The notes: a model not told the origin generated them from the sequence alone. A stretch of 64,000 nt of DNA from Bursaphelenchus xylophilus (GCA_904066235.2 CAJFCV020000002.1:10478001-10542000), one strand, 5' to 3'; counted from the first letter of the stretch, positions 1 to 10,561 are shown. Program-made: numbers and translations.

Positions 1-217
1 TTTGAGATGTTTTTATATTGATATAATTCTTCCGGGAGGCTTTGAAATTTGATGTCAGAATAAAAATTAATTGTTTTTACGCAATGCGGAAAAACATTGG
101 AGAAAAACAAAACTTTTTGCACAGTGCGGGACAAAAATTTTTTACGCTGACTGCACCGTGCAAAAATATTTTTTTTTATTTTGTTTTGTCTCTATACCTC
201 ATTTTTTAAAATTTTAG
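1..217 (+). other. Intron of the N-acetyltransferase gene
   Basis: AT-rich intron sequence ending in a long pyrimidine tract and TTTTAG. It contains several GCACNGTGC-type palindromes (around 120-165), the motif that recurs through the window. No coding sequence is seen. Confidence 0.6.
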
Positions 218-532
218 CCACCCTACATCTCAACGATTGGAATCCGCCCATCGCATCAGGGCCGCGGCCTGGGCGCATTCCTGATCTCTCAAGCCAAACA
301 CATCTTGTTTTTGAACGACGACCCCAAGTTCATTTATCTGCATGTGATGACCGCCAACGAGAATGCGATCCGATTCTACGAACGAATCGGATTTCAGAAG
401 TACAGGAAGGTCAAGAATTACTATCAAGGCTGCAGCATCTATCCGGATGCTTACATCATGATCAAACCTTTCAAGAAGAGAGAGAACATTGACATCAATG
501 AGTTGAAAAGCAATAAAGAAAACTGGATTTGA
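218..532 (+). CDS. NAA50-like GNAT N-alpha-acetyltransferase, last exon (5' part outside window)
   Basis: This is the terminal exon of a GNAT-fold acetyltransferase, opened by a TTTTAG acceptor at 216-217 and closed by TGA at 530-532. The reading frame gives YISTIGIRPSHQGRGLG near its start. QGRGLG fits the acetyl-CoA binding motif (R/Q)xxGx(G/A). It continues with IYLHVMTANENAIRFYE and GFQKYRKVKNYYQGC, then PDA and a basic tail. The order 'YLHV..N..AI.FY...GF....KNYY...P.DA' matches NAA50/San better than NAA60. NAA50 acetylates N-terminal methionines co-translationally as part of, or near, the NatA ribosome-bound complex. About 104 residues are visible; the N-terminal half lies left of the window. 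GNAT family is secure; the choice of NAA50 over related N-acetyltransferases is likely but not certain. Confidence 0.8.
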   Translation, partial: PPYISTIGIRPSHQGRGLGAFLISQAKHILFLNDDPKFIYLHVMTANENAIRFYERIGFQKYRKVKNYYQGCSIYPDAYIMIKPFKKRENIDINELKSNKENWI

Positions 533-869
533 ACTCGATTGTTGGATTATTTTTTATTTCTTGGGGGAATAATAAGAATTTCGATGAAAGTGGGGGCAAA
601 AGTTAATGGCGACATTTTATACGATAGAAAACTAAAAGGAAAAAGTTTTTGACGCAAGGAAAACAGAATTTGATGAAAACTAGCTCAAAATTGGACAACT
701 CAATCCTCATTACAGTAAACTCAGTACGACGAAAGCAAGAACAATTTCAGAAGTTGTAGGAGCCAAAACACGGATGAAAACTCAAAGATACTCCAAGCAA
801 AATAAAACCCGTCAAACCCTTCAACAAATCGCAAGGGTCCAAAAATGCGTGTTATAGAATAGTGACGCT
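533..869. other. 3' flank of the acetyltransferase gene
   Basis: AT-rich 3' flank holding the probable 3'UTR. An AATAAT poly(A)-like hexamer lies about 35 bases past the stop. No other gene, repeat or site was recognised before the 870 element. Confidence 0.5.
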
Positions 870-1247
870 ATATAGGGCTCGTGCTTTATAAGTTTCGTCG
901 GCTTTGCGAAAAAATGTTGTAAAAAGGCGTTCACCGAGCCCGGTGAACGCCTTTTTTGCAAAATCAGTTCAAGGGGTTTTTTTTTCGAAATTTCGTGGAC
1001 TAATATGGCAAAATCAGGTTCATTTTGTGAATTTTCGCGTTTTCGTGAACAATTCACGAAAACGTGTGAACTCGTTCGCAATGTCATGTACTCGTACATG
1101 ACATAATCTGCGAAGTTCACAACACCCCGGTGAATTCGTTCACAGACCTCCGTGAACCAAATTTTTAAAATTCGTTTCACGGAGGTTGGCTGAACTGGTT
1201 CAGCCAACCTAAAATCGTTTTTTTTTTGTGCAATTGCACGTTTTTTT

Positions 1248-1399
1248 GGCTTCGTGGAAATTGGACAGAGGGAAACTCGACAGAGTGAAACTCGACAGAT
1301 TTTTTTACTGTAATCTTACGTCACTATTGAATCATCAAATAATTATTTTTGCAGTGAAAAAACCTGTCGAGTTTCACTGTGTCCAATTTCCACGAAGCC
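1248..1399. repeat. 152-bp inverted-repeat element, TIR GGCTTCGTGGAAATTGGACA
   Basis: The first 20 bases recur in inverted orientation at the right end (1383-1399, with differences). Next to them are copies of the phrase GTGAAACTCGACAG in both orientations. It is nested in the left part of the 3.9 kb element. Confidence 0.65.
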
Positions 1400-1731
1400 G
1401 TTTTTTCAGTTATAAATGGGAAAATAGCACATTTTCAGGTAGAGATGATGATAAACGTCTGTTTAATGCTTCAAAGTTATGGAACGAAATGTTTATTGAA
1501 TAAGCGGAGATAATAAGAACAACAAACAAAGTAATTATAATATAATTAGATGAACAAAACAATTATTAATGCATTATAATTGATTATTCTTTGGAGAGAA
1601 CGGCGTGAGAAAGTTGAGATGTGGTCTTACTCTACAATTTGCAACGAAGTCTGTGAGTATTCCAACGCTTCACTTCGGAGAGTGGAGGGGGTGTGGGCTG
1701 AGTTTGAGGTGAGGTCACTCATGATTTCTCA

Positions 1732-2700
1732 TCATTGTAAATGTAACACGTATCCTTCTCTTTGAACGGAGCCGACGTCAACGTCGAAATGGGGTGCTAA
1801 CCAAGTCTTTTCCAGTGTATAGTTCTCCTTCTTCAAGGGGCTTGCCAATGCTTTCCATGAACCCCATTCAGGTGGTATACAGGAAAGACGGAGGTGGTGC
1901 AGGTTGCTTTCCATCTTTCTAATCTCCCGGTATACTATTTCACTGCAATCCTCGAACTAAACACCAATAAAAATTCATTCTTAAACAACATACCTCAATG
2001 GTGTCGACGAAGACGAAGGATGCATCGGAACAGAGGATCATGTCTTTCGCATCGGTTGCCCTGAGGTCGTCCAACGTTCATTGATTTTCGAACTGCTGAA
2101 TTTCTCCTGATTTTCCGCAAGACGATGTGGACGAAGTCATCTGTGCTAGAAAAGGAGGCCATGCGACCTGCGGCTCCAAATAGTCTGTCACGAGCTTCTT
2201 GTCGTTCTTGTGGTGTGGACACCACATCCAAGATGTCGTTGTTGTGTTCCTAAACCAATAAAAATAACTCGTAACTTGACTCACCTCATAATTGAACAAG
2301 TGGACGTTGGGGTTGTTGCTGTTCCTGGTCTTAGGAGCATCGAGAAGGCCGACGGTATTTTGCCCGGGGATCTGAGCAATGGCTTCTGCTTCTGCATGAT
2401 TTCGAGCTTCTGGGCCACGTTCTTTTTCAAATCTAAACCGAGAAAGAAATAAACGTAATCATTCCTACCTTGCCCGTTTCCTCCTTTGAGCATCGAGAAG
2501 GGCCGACGGTAGGACGTGATGAAGGTTACCTTCCATCTTTCTGATCTCCCGGAATAGTATTTCACTGCAATCCTCAAACATAAAACAATAAAATTCTTTT
2601 TCAAACAACATACCTCAGTGATCTCGACGAAAAAAAAGATGAATCTGACGAAAGGATTTTTGGGATTGTGGACGGCAGTGGGAGGACGGATGTTCTCCAT
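1732..2700 (-). pseudogene. Degenerate multi-exon gene copy, left arm of inverted gene pair; function unknown
   Basis: On the minus strand, ATG at 2700 opens a 29-codon exon (MENIRPPTAVHNPKN...) with a GTATG donor after 2614. Further exons follow with the phrases DCSEILFREIRKMEGNLHH, RGPEARNHAEAEAIAQ, NNPNVHLFNYE, then NNDILDVVSTPQERQEARDR and FGAAGRM. Donors are GTAGG, GTGAG and GTATG, with short introns ending TTTAG. A second, more decayed copy of the DCSEI..REIRKME exon lies at about 1895-1965. The normal acceptor before DCSEI appears lost in one copy (TTTGAG), and the frame needed for DLRATDAKDM is interrupted by a TGA. It is similar, exon for exon, to the plus-strand copies at 3.4-4.26 kb. 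I do not recognise the family; it is rich in charged and helical segments. Confidence 0.5.
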
Positions 2701-3089
2701 GGCCTAAAATTTCAAAACATGCCGCTTATTACACAAAAAAAAAATAAAACGAAGCACGTCCTTTCCTTTCCGATTTCGCAACCATTTCAAACTCTAAACA
2801 TCGCGCCTTTTCCTTTTTCGCGCCTCTTCTCTTCCTCTTCCTTGCGCTCGCTCTCTTTGTTGACAAAAAAATGTTACGCGCCAAATTTTTGGTGCGTCCT
2901 TTCTTTCCATTCTTTTTGCGTTGTTTACGCATCTGCATCCCGCAGCGAAAACACATTCTTACGGTAGGTAGCTTTTCAACCTGTTGCGTTTTTTTCCTCA
3001 GTCTCATATTGCTGCCGCGTTTTCGTTTGCCTTTGTTGGAAGTTTATTCTTATTGTTTGTTGTTGTACGTGCTTTCAAGGTAATTCCAG

Positions 3090-3410
3090 GTCCTCACCAC
3101 ACTGGCGATTGCAATGACGGTGATCAACTCGACATTTCTCATTTTCTATCGGATTGGACTTCACTTCACTTTTATCCTCACTGCAGTCAACTTGAACCGT
3201 CACCGTTGGAACCTCCGACTTTTTTCAGCCACAACAACTCTCGTCCTCCTAGGTGTTTGAACACCAATTGTAAGTAATCATGACTTTCTATGTTTTTAGT
3301 GTTCAACTTGTCCTCCACGCTCTCCGGTCGTGATAGATTTGCGCAAGAATCCCGGCTGACAATGCCATCAACTTCCTATATCTCTACTTCAGTGTGGTAA
3401 GTAGAATAAA
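3090..3410 (+). pseudogene. Broken multi-pass membrane protein fragment, possibly a nematode serpentine receptor
   Basis: After a TTCCAG acceptor, the frame from 3090 reads VLTTLAIAMTVINSTFLIFY, then a second hydrophobic block, and stops at 3258. A one-base shift would continue it as GVFEHQ to a GTAAGT donor. A downstream segment after TTTTTAG (about 3298) contains VQLVLHALRS and, past two stops, ADNAINFLYLYFSV followed by GTAAGTAG. Alternating hydrophobic helices with short polar loops and nematode-style splice sites suggest a seven-transmembrane chemoreceptor relic. The subfamily cannot be named, and other membrane proteins are possible. It lies at the centre of the 3.9 kb element between the two inverted gene copies. 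Confidence 0.4.
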
Positions 3411-3424
3411 TTCTTTTTTATTCT

Positions 3425-4258
3425 TTCGGAAGTCAACGACGTCTTCGATGTAGTATTAGCACCTGAGGAACGACAGGACGCTCGTGACTGACGATTTGGA
3501 GCAGCTGGTCGCATGTCCTCGTCCTCTAGGAGAAATGACCTCGTCCACACTGATCTTGAGCGAAATCGGGAGAAATTCACCATTCAGAAATCAAAGGAGG
3601 AAAAGGCAAGGTAGGAATGATCATTTTTATTTATTTCTCGATTTAGATTTCAACAACAATATGGCCCAGAAGCTCGAAATCATGCAGAAGCCATTGCTCA
3701 GATCCTCGGCCAAAATACCGTCGGCCCTTCTCGATGCTCCTCGTCGACTTCGACCGCTATGAGTGTCATTATGATGGAGAAGGACACCAGGAACAGCAAC
3801 AACCCCAACGTCCACTTGTTCAATTATGAGGTGAGTGAAGTTACGAGTTATTTTTTTTCGTTTAGGAACACAACAACGACATCTTGGATGTTGTGTCCAC
3901 ACCACAAGAACGACAAGAAGCTCGTGACAGACGATTTGGAGCCGCAGGTCGCATGGCCTCCTCTTCTAGTACGGATCATCTCGTCCACACCGATGTTGCA
4001 GAAAATCTGGAGAAGTTCAATCGTTCAAAAATCAATGACCAAGGTAGGACAACAGTTATCATGTTTATTTCTTTCTTTCGGTTTAGATTTGAACAACAAC
4101 ATGGCCGAAAACCTCGAAATCCTGAAGAAGCAGATGCCATCGGCCATCAAATCATCAGTCTCCTCCTCATCGACCTGGACCGACAGCCAATGCCCGGGAA
4201 CGGTGCGCACAGCGCGCACCCCAACCACTCGAACGTCCTCCCCCCACCCGTAAATTAA
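3425..4258 (+). pseudogene. Degenerate multi-exon gene copies, right arm of inverted gene pair; function unknown
   Basis: Two tandem versions of one exon module are present. The first (about 3428-3611) reads NDVFDVVLAPEERQDARD, then an in-frame TGA where the second copy has AGA (Arg), then RFGAAGRMSSSS. The second (about 3865-4039) reads NNDILDVVSTPQERQEARDR and RFGAAGRMASSSS. Between them is an exon with YGPEARNHAEAIAQILGQN and NNPNVHLFNYE. A final segment reads RFEQQHGRKPRNPEEAD and ends at TAA 4256-4258. Apparent introns of 36 and 43 bases disagree in phase, so one copy cannot splice in frame. The family matches the minus-strand copy at 1.7-2.7 kb. Unknown protein, probably non-functional. 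Confidence 0.5.
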
Positions 4259-4772
4259 CTTTTTTTGCGAATTCATACTGGCTCCTTGTATAAACAGGGG
4301 TATGAATTCGTATTTCTCGACTTAGATTTCAAAATAAAGATTGTAACCAATACGACGGTGTTTCAAATAGTGACAATGATAATCAAATTCATGAATTACA
4401 TCGGTTTTAACCATAATTTAAAAAATTTGCTATAAAGTGAAATAAACCCCGTAAAAAAATCCCGAATTTTTGAACTAATTCAAAAAATCCTGTTGAATTT
4501 TCGATTTCCGTCCGTGCTTCAATGTCTGAACCAGTTCAGACATTTCAAAATCAGTGAACTGATTCACTGTGTCGTGAACACGTTCACAAATTGAACGGAT
4601 CATTTAAAACTTCTGAATTTCAAAAAGGGAGTTCAAACCGTGAACTCATTTTGCAAAATCAGTTCACGATTTGCACTGATGTTGCAAAAAGGCGTTCAGA
4701 GCGAATTCTGAACGCCTTTTTACAACATTTTTTCGCAAAGCCGACGAAACTTATAAAGCACGAGCCCTATAT

Positions 4773-6200
4773 GAAGTTCAGTTTATGTCGAAAAGTTGGT
4801 TTTTTTGTCCTCTGATACCCTTTTTTAGAGTTTGATTTAATGGAGTTTGTGTACAAAGGTTTTTTCTCAAAAAGAAAGAAATTAGCTGTTCTTTCTTTTT
4901 GAGTTTAGTTTTGTTAGTGATCCATAAACATCAAGAACCTATCGCAAAACTTATGTAACCGTAAATTTTTCTGTCAAATACAAATTGGCAAAATAGAAGT
5001 TTTTCTGCATTGCGAAATGACAGATAAAAGATAGCTTCCGTTTCATTTTCTGCCCCAACCCAAGAATTTTCTGCCCTTGCTTTCATTAGTGCTCTTCCCG
5101 CAGAGATTCAAACCGCACAAAATTCGATTGTGATGTTATAACGTCATGCATTTTTATTTATAATTTTTATTATTGCTTTGAGTGCTATCATAATATTTGT
5201 CCTATATAATGAAGATATATTGCCTTTTATATTACACATATAATAACTTGCATTTTTTGGTTAGTCAATATATTGCTATATAATAAAAAATATTAACCTT
5301 ATTTATAATATCAAAATAGGTATCTCTGACTTTTTTGTAATCGGGCAGTAAATCTTGTCGTTAAATAATAAAATCCGTGTTTTTTTCCTTCAAGCACTAG
5401 ATGGGTCGTAAGTTAGGTTTGAAACGGCTCAAAGTTGCAAAGGCTTTGTGAAATTTCAAGCGTAACTTTATACAATTTCCAACGGTTTTTTAAAAGAATG
5501 ACGACTTGTTTCCAACTTCTTCTCTTTATCACGAAATCTTGGACAGGCGTTGTTGTACTGCAGTTTGTTTTACAAATGTCTTTTAATTAGCTGTTCTATC
5601 TTTTTGAGTTTTGTTATTAATCCTTATGTAATCATTCAATTTTTCTGTTACATACGAATTCGCAAAACAGACGTTTTTCTGCATTGAGCAATAGAAAAAA
5701 GAAGCTTCCGTTTCATTTTCTGCACCAAAAGCTAAAATTTTCTGCCTTTGTTTTCAGCAATGCTCTTTGCGCAGAGATTCAAACCGCACAAAATTCGATT
5801 GTGATGTTCTGACGTCATGCGTGTTTATTTATTGTATTGTTTCCAGTAATGCTCTTCACGCAGAGAGCAAACCGTCACTCCAAAATCTGGGATGCTATGT
5901 TCTAGCTTTTTTGCATTTTGATTATTTTTTGAATTATAGTTTCATATCGTAATATCATAACACATATTCATGCATCGTGATTATATATTTACATTTATAT
6001 TAAACAAATATAATACCTTGCATTTTTTGGTTAGTCAATACATTGCTATATAATAAAAAATATTCATCTTATATACTCATATTAAAACATTTACAAAATA
6101 GTAAGTCTATTCTGCCTACCTGTTCAGAATAGAGGAAATTCTGCCCGTTCAATATAGTGAATATATTTCCAACAACGTCAAACGTAATTATGTACCCTAT
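4773..6200. repeat. Dispersed repeat family, copies at 4.87-5.34 and 5.58-6.09 kb
   Basis: A block of about 450 bp runs from TTAGCTGTTCTTTCTTTTTG to a TATATTGC(T/A)ATATAATAAAAAATAT end. Along the way it has CGCAGAGATTCAAACCGCAC and GATTGTGATGTTATAACGTC. It repeats at about 4.87-5.34, 5.58-6.09, 7.93-8.37, 8.47-8.76 and 10.80-11.29 kb with scattered changes. No protein or terminal repeat was identified, so the class is unknown. Confidence 0.7.
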
Positions 6201-6247
6201 TTATTTTTACAGATATAGCTAAGAGATCGGCAAGAATATGACAAACG

Positions 6248-6257
6248 ATTACGTAAT
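6248..6257. promoter_or_regulatory. ATTACGTAAT, match to the PAR-bZIP consensus, inside a repeat
   Basis: Perfect RTTACGTAAY palindrome. Equivalent sites occur at 7151-7160, 11549-11558, 13784-13793 (GTTACGTAAT) and 14094-14103, all in one dispersed-repeat context. Binding is not shown. Confidence 0.35.
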
Positions 6258-6459
6258 TTAGTGCTTGTAAAGTAGATTTACAGAGGGCTTCATAATGTAA
6301 CCGTCACAACTTTTTTTGCGGCCCGTGGTCAATAACTATGCTTACCTCTCACTATTCAACAAAAAAATCCAGAAATTACAACTTTACAGTACTACTTAAG
6401 AAAAAAACGTAAAACTGATCGAAAACAAATGTCATTCCGAAATCAGCACCTCCAAATAA

Positions 6460-7460
6460 GCACCTAAGCACGAGCAGAAGCTTCAGCGTAATTTTTTAAC
6501 GGCGGCCATCAAAACCGATCTATTTCAAAAAAAAAACCCCAATAAATTGGCCTGTCGACCTTTTACTCCCTCCAGCCTCTTTTGCTGATATGATCGCAAT
6601 TCTATTAATGAATCTCTGCCGCTCAATACGAAGAACAAGAGTGGGTTACAGCGAAAGATTACGCAATGAACGAGCCAGATATCAGGACGCGAGCTACGAG
6701 ACTTGTTAAGTCTTTACGTTCGAAATGCTGTTCACAAAGAAGCCCCGAAATACCAATCCTTTTGTGTAAAATCGGCGTGATTTAAACTGGTACGACACAA
6801 GGAGAAACGTAAAACGTGAAATAGACAGTTGCGCACGAACTGAAGAGATCTGGGTTTTCCCTTGGAGCAATACTTGCACTGCAGGAAAGATAAATATACG
6901 ATTCTACTACGTAATGAAATATCTCACAATAGAGGACTTGATCCGTGGCAAAAAAAAGCACCTAAGCACGAGCAGAAGATTCAGCGTAATTTTTTAACGA
7001 TGGCCACCGACACCGGTCTATTTCATCTAAACCCCAATAAATTGGCCTGCCGACCTTTTACTCCCTCCAGCCTCTTTTATTGAAATGATCGTAATTCTAT
7101 CAATGAATCTTTGCCGCTCACTACGAAGAACAAAAGTGTTACAGCGAAAGATTACGTAATGAACAAGCCAGATGTCAGGACGCGAGCTACGAGATTTTTT
7201 AAGACTTTACGATCGAAATGGTGTTCACAAAGAAGCCCCGAAATTCCAATACTTTTGTGTAAAATCAGTGCGACAATACAATGACGCTAGCAGCGTAAAA
7301 TGTAAAACAGACAGTTGCGCACGAAGCGAAGAGATCTGGGTTTTCCCTTGGAGCAATACTTGCACTGCAGGAAAGATAAATATACGATTCTACCACGTAA
7401 TGAAATATCTCACAATAGGAGATTATTGGCAGAAAGCCATACACGTAATTTAAAGCACAC
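6460..7460. repeat. Direct duplication of a ~498-bp unit
   Basis: The unit starting GCACCTAAGCACGAGCAGAAG at about 6460 repeats from about 6958. Both contain CTGCCGCTC..ACGAAGAACAA, GCGAAAGATTACG.AATGAAC, CGCGAGCTACGAGA and TTTTCCCTTGGAGCAATACT. Parts recur near 11.39-11.6, 12.4-12.8, 13.75 and 14.05 kb. Short open frames inside differ between copies and are not credible genes. Confidence 0.75.
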
Positions 7461-8803
7461 ATACTATTGGTTCAGATGTTTTGGTTTGTAATCGCTTTCA
7501 TTTGTTTATCGATCTTACTTTCACATGAAACTTCTAACTTACTCGTAATCTTGGGGAAAGAATATTGAAGCAAATTGCAACAAAATAAGATAAATGGCTG
7601 AAGCAGATTTTGGGCGCGATTCTCCCTCCCAACCGACAAAGCGATTACGGATACCTTCCCGTTACATACAAAACATTTTTCCCAATACAAAAATTAATTT
7701 TCAGGAAATCGGTCCATTACTAGCCGACAGCAACGTTTACATATATTTACAAATGCTTTTAAAGCAAACCTCTGTACAACGAACCCTACAATATAAAAAA
7801 ATCCTATATTCTCGTATTTATTGGTTTGTGGAAGCTTTACACGGGGGTTCAGATTGGTCCAATATTGGTTCCTCTGTACACTAAAATTTTTTTGTTGTAC
7901 CTTGTTTTATTGGAGTTGATGTACAAAGGTCTCATTGTAATTAGCTGTTCTTTCTTTTTGAGTTCAGTTTTGTTAGTGATTCATAAACATCAATAACCCT
8001 TCGCAAAAAACTTACGTAACCGTAAATTTTTCTGTCACATGCGAATTGGCATAACAGAAGTTTTTCTGCATTGAAAGATAAAAAATAGCTTCCGTTTCAT
8101 TTCCAACTCAAGGATTTTCTGCCCTTGTTGTTTTTCAGCAGTGCTCTTCCCGCAGAGATTCAAACCGCTCAAAATTCGATTGTGATGTTATAACGTCATG
8201 CATTTTTTTTATTATTTTTATTATTGCATTCAGTGCTATCATAATATTTGTTTTATATAATGAAGATATATTGCCCTTTATATTACACATATAATAACTT
8301 TCATTTTTTGGATAGTCAATATATTGCTATATAATAAAAAAATAATAACCTTATCTATAATATCAAAATAGGTATCTCTGATTTTTTTGTAATCGTTTTT
8401 TTTTGTAATGAAACGGCTCAAAGTTGCAAAGCCTTTGTGAAATTTCAAGCCTAACTTTATACAATTTCCAATGGTTTTTAGCGATGCTAATTTAAACCGC
8501 ACAAAACTCGATTGTGATGTTCTGACGTCATGCATTTTTATTTATTACATTGTTTCCAGTACTGCTCTTCACGCAGAGCGCAAACCGTCGCTCCAAAATC
8601 TGGGATGCTTTTTTGCATTTTTTTGAATTATCGTTTTATATCGTAATATCGTAACACATATATTTTATGCATCGTGAATATATATTTACATTTATATTAC
8701 GCATATAATACCTTGCATTTTTTGGTTAGTCAATATATTGCAATATAATAAAAAATATCCATCTTATATATTTATATTTAAACCGCTATGTATTCAATTT
8801 TAG
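7461..8803. repeat. Dispersed repeat copies between duplicated unit and candidate gene
   Basis: Contains two more copies of the 450-bp dispersed family (about 7.93-8.37 and 8.47-8.76 kb) and one CTCTGTACAACGAACCCTAC fragment near 7773. That fragment is also seen near 10.72, 13.18 and 14.15 kb. An ATG-initiated frame at 7594 is discussed among the rejected items. Confidence 0.6.
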
Positions 8804-9036
8804 AGCTACACACCGAGAACTGGTGTGGATGCTCTAGAAACAACCCCAGTTTGGGGAAATGATACGTTTTTTCATGTGGGAAACGTACCAGGAAAATGCG
8901 GAACTCTCCACCGAGGTATACAATATGGCAGTCCAAGCCCGTTATTTTATTATATAAACTTTTATTATATTTTATTATAAAGAAAATCTGAGCAATGTAC
9001 TTTGGGTACCTTGTGAGCGTCGCACTTCATTTACAG

Positions 9037-9243
9037 ATCTTTAAAAATATTTATCAAAAAATTGATCATCTTATATGTTTGGAAGAGGTCGAGGAGAATC
9101 AACATGTTATAGCCTGTAGATTCCATATGAATTATTGCCGAGAGTACAGAAAAGACGCCATAAGGTTTGATGTCAACGGAGTTCATCCTTATCAGTGTTA
9201 CATCTGCTCAAGGACTCTTCAACTGTACAGATCTGTACACTAA
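9037..9243 (+). CDS. Candidate terminal exon of a Cys/His-containing protein; unknown
   Basis: A TTTACAG acceptor at 9030-9036 opens a 68-codon frame ending TAA at 9241-9243. A canonical AATAAA lies at 9301-9306. The product includes EEVEENQHVIACRFHMNYCR and HPYQCYICSRTL, with C..H....C and C..C spacing that could bind a metal. An upstream segment (8804 onward, after TTTTAG) also looks coding (ETTPVWGNDTFFHVGN, donor-like GTATAC near 8920). However, its phase does not join this exon cleanly, so no full model is offered. It may be a gene relic in the repeat-rich block. Confidence 0.3.
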   Translation: MFKNIYQKIDHLICLEEVEENQHVIACRFHMNYCREYRKDAIRFDVNGVHPYQCYICSRTLQLYRSVH

Positions 9244-9300
9244 ACCTGTTGTACATGTTATGGATTTTTTTATTTTGTATTACCGTGCTGAAAATCAAAA

Positions 9301-9306
9301 AATAAA
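9301..9306 (+). terminator. Poly(A) signal AATAAA
   Basis: Canonical hexamer 58 bases after the stop of the candidate exon at 9037-9243, which supports that exon being a 3' end. Confidence 0.4.
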
Positions 9307-9705
9307 CTTTTTTTTACAAATTGCACTGTTTTTTTTGAGAACAGATGGTCAGGATGGTGATAAACGCCTCAAATAGAGGTAACGACCAGACGCCTCAAAT
9401 TGCGCAACATTGAACAATATGTTCTCTCTCTCCGTGAAGATTTTTTCTATTTTTCTCTGCTCAGGCAAGAATTGCGCATTGTATGTCTAGGGGGATTGTA
9501 ACAGAAAAACATCTTGGCATCAGGCCACAACATCCGTCCTTATAGCCTTAGAAGGAGAGGTTAATGTGGGAGGAGCCAAAAGGTGACAAAATAAGACAAA
9601 GCTTAGTCTTTCTTATTTATATGATTTTTTTGTTGGGGAGGAGGGTAGAGGATGTTTTTAAGGAGGGGGCAAGGAATTTTCTCCAAATATATTGAAGAAT
9701 TTTAG

Positions 9706-10428
9706 ATGTATCGTCAAATCCAACAATTACAGAAAAGAGTGGCCGTCATCGAGCAGGAGCTGAGGTTGGAGGCTCTCTCCAACGAAAACACGAGAATTAG
9801 GAGGCAGCGTATGTTTTTATTTTTTGTTTGTAATTTACAGTGTGAGGCAAAAAATGCCTCAAGGCATTTTTTGTTAGCATCTTCATAAAGGGCATGGACA
9901 TTTGCACAGTGCATAGCGCTTTCAAAAACATTTCTGCACGCTGCAATTGTCTCAAGTTTCGCGGCGCAATGGAAAAAAGCTTGCGCCGCAGCGATTTTGT
10001 TTTGAGAAATCAATGTACAGTCAACCTTTTTCTTGCACAGCGGCTAGCGACGAAAAGTCCACGCACTTTATGAAAATGCTAATACTAACAGAAGCATTTT
10101 TTGCCGCACCCCTGTATAATATATTTTAGTGAGCGAATTGGAAGATCAAGAGAAAGTAGTATTTCTGGAAACTTTAAGACAAAGTGAAGAAATAAGCGCC
10201 CTGGAGGATGAATTGGCCAAGGTATTTGCCCGGCTGCGAGTTTCAAATGTGAAACTGTTTCAATCAATGAAGGACCAAGGACAGTTTGGTAAGCGTTTGT
10301 TATTTTTGAGTAGGCACCAAATTAAAAAAATGTATTTCTCTTAAAAAATTTATATATATATTATTTCAGGAGAACAGAGAAAAAAAGAACAACACCCCAA
10401 GAGAGAAAAGAGGAGACAGAGCATTTAA
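9706..10428 (+). CDS. Small three-exon coiled-coil protein, 106 aa; function unknown
   Basis: Exons 9706-9808, 10130-10288 and 10370-10428 join in frame with GT-AG introns, giving 321 bases including TAA. ATG follows directly after a GAATTTTAG acceptor, so the message may be trans-spliced at the start codon. The product is almost wholly helical: MYRQIQQLQKRVAVIEQELR, LEALSNENTRIRRQLSELED, then LRQSEEISALEDELAKVFAR. Leu/Ile heptads run over about residues 5-75, and the tail is basic (EQRKKKEQHPKREKRRQSI). No domain beyond the coiled coil is recognised. Intron 1 holds a MITE-5 copy. A broken duplicate of exon 1 lies 30 bases downstream. The intact splice frame suggests a real gene, though expression is unproven. 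Confidence 0.6.
9874..10082. mobile_element. MITE-5 copy in intron 1 of the coiled-coil gene
   Basis: Ends TTAGCATCTTCATAAAG and CTTTATGAAAATGCTAA are inverted repeats continuing into CATGGACATTT / GTCCACGC. The interior has a TTGCACAGTGCA palindrome. Related copies are at 38511-38613 and, in half form, at about 57158-57185. Confidence 0.7.
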
Positions 10429-10459
10429 AAAAAATATATACAGAGGGGTACCAACTTTT

Positions 10460-10561
10460 ATGTATAGACAATCCAAGAACTGCAGAAAAGAGTGTTCGCA
10501 ATCGAAAATGAGCTGAGGTTGGAAGCTCTGTCAAGTGAAAATACGAGGATGAAGCGTGAAC
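10460..10561 (+). pseudogene. Broken duplicate of coiled-coil exon 1
   Basis: Aligns with exon 1 of the gene at 9706 (IQELQKRVFAIENELRLEAL and SENTRMKRE) and keeps the same donor and following intron sequence GTATGTTTTTATTTT. One base is missing after ATGTATAGACA compared with exon 1, which shifts the frame. No copies of exons 2 and 3 follow; repeat sequence starts at about 10.61 kb. Confidence 0.65.

Larger units (their letters stand above)
870..4772. mobile_element. 3.9 kb composite element with perfect 64-bp terminal inverted repeats and captured gene fragments
   Basis: Bases 870-933 and 4709-4772 are exact reverse complements over 64 bases, beginning ATATAGGGCTCGTGC. Inside each arm are palindromes of GTGAAC/GTTCAC and GGCGTTCA type (900-1210; 4450-4730). 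The interior holds inverted copies of a spliced-looking gene family (about 1.7-2.7 kb on the minus strand, 3.4-4.26 kb on the plus strand), with membrane-protein exons between them. No transposase was recognised, so it is probably non-autonomous. The layout resembles a Pack-type TIR transposon that has picked up host gene pieces. The target duplication is unclear, perhaps TA. Confidence 0.7.

Noticed and set aside
7594..7884. ATG frame starting MAEADFGRDSPSQPTKRLRI
   Set aside because: The first 37 residues look protein-like, but the rest runs into the CTCTGTACAACGAACCCTAC repeat and no consistent exon model could be built.
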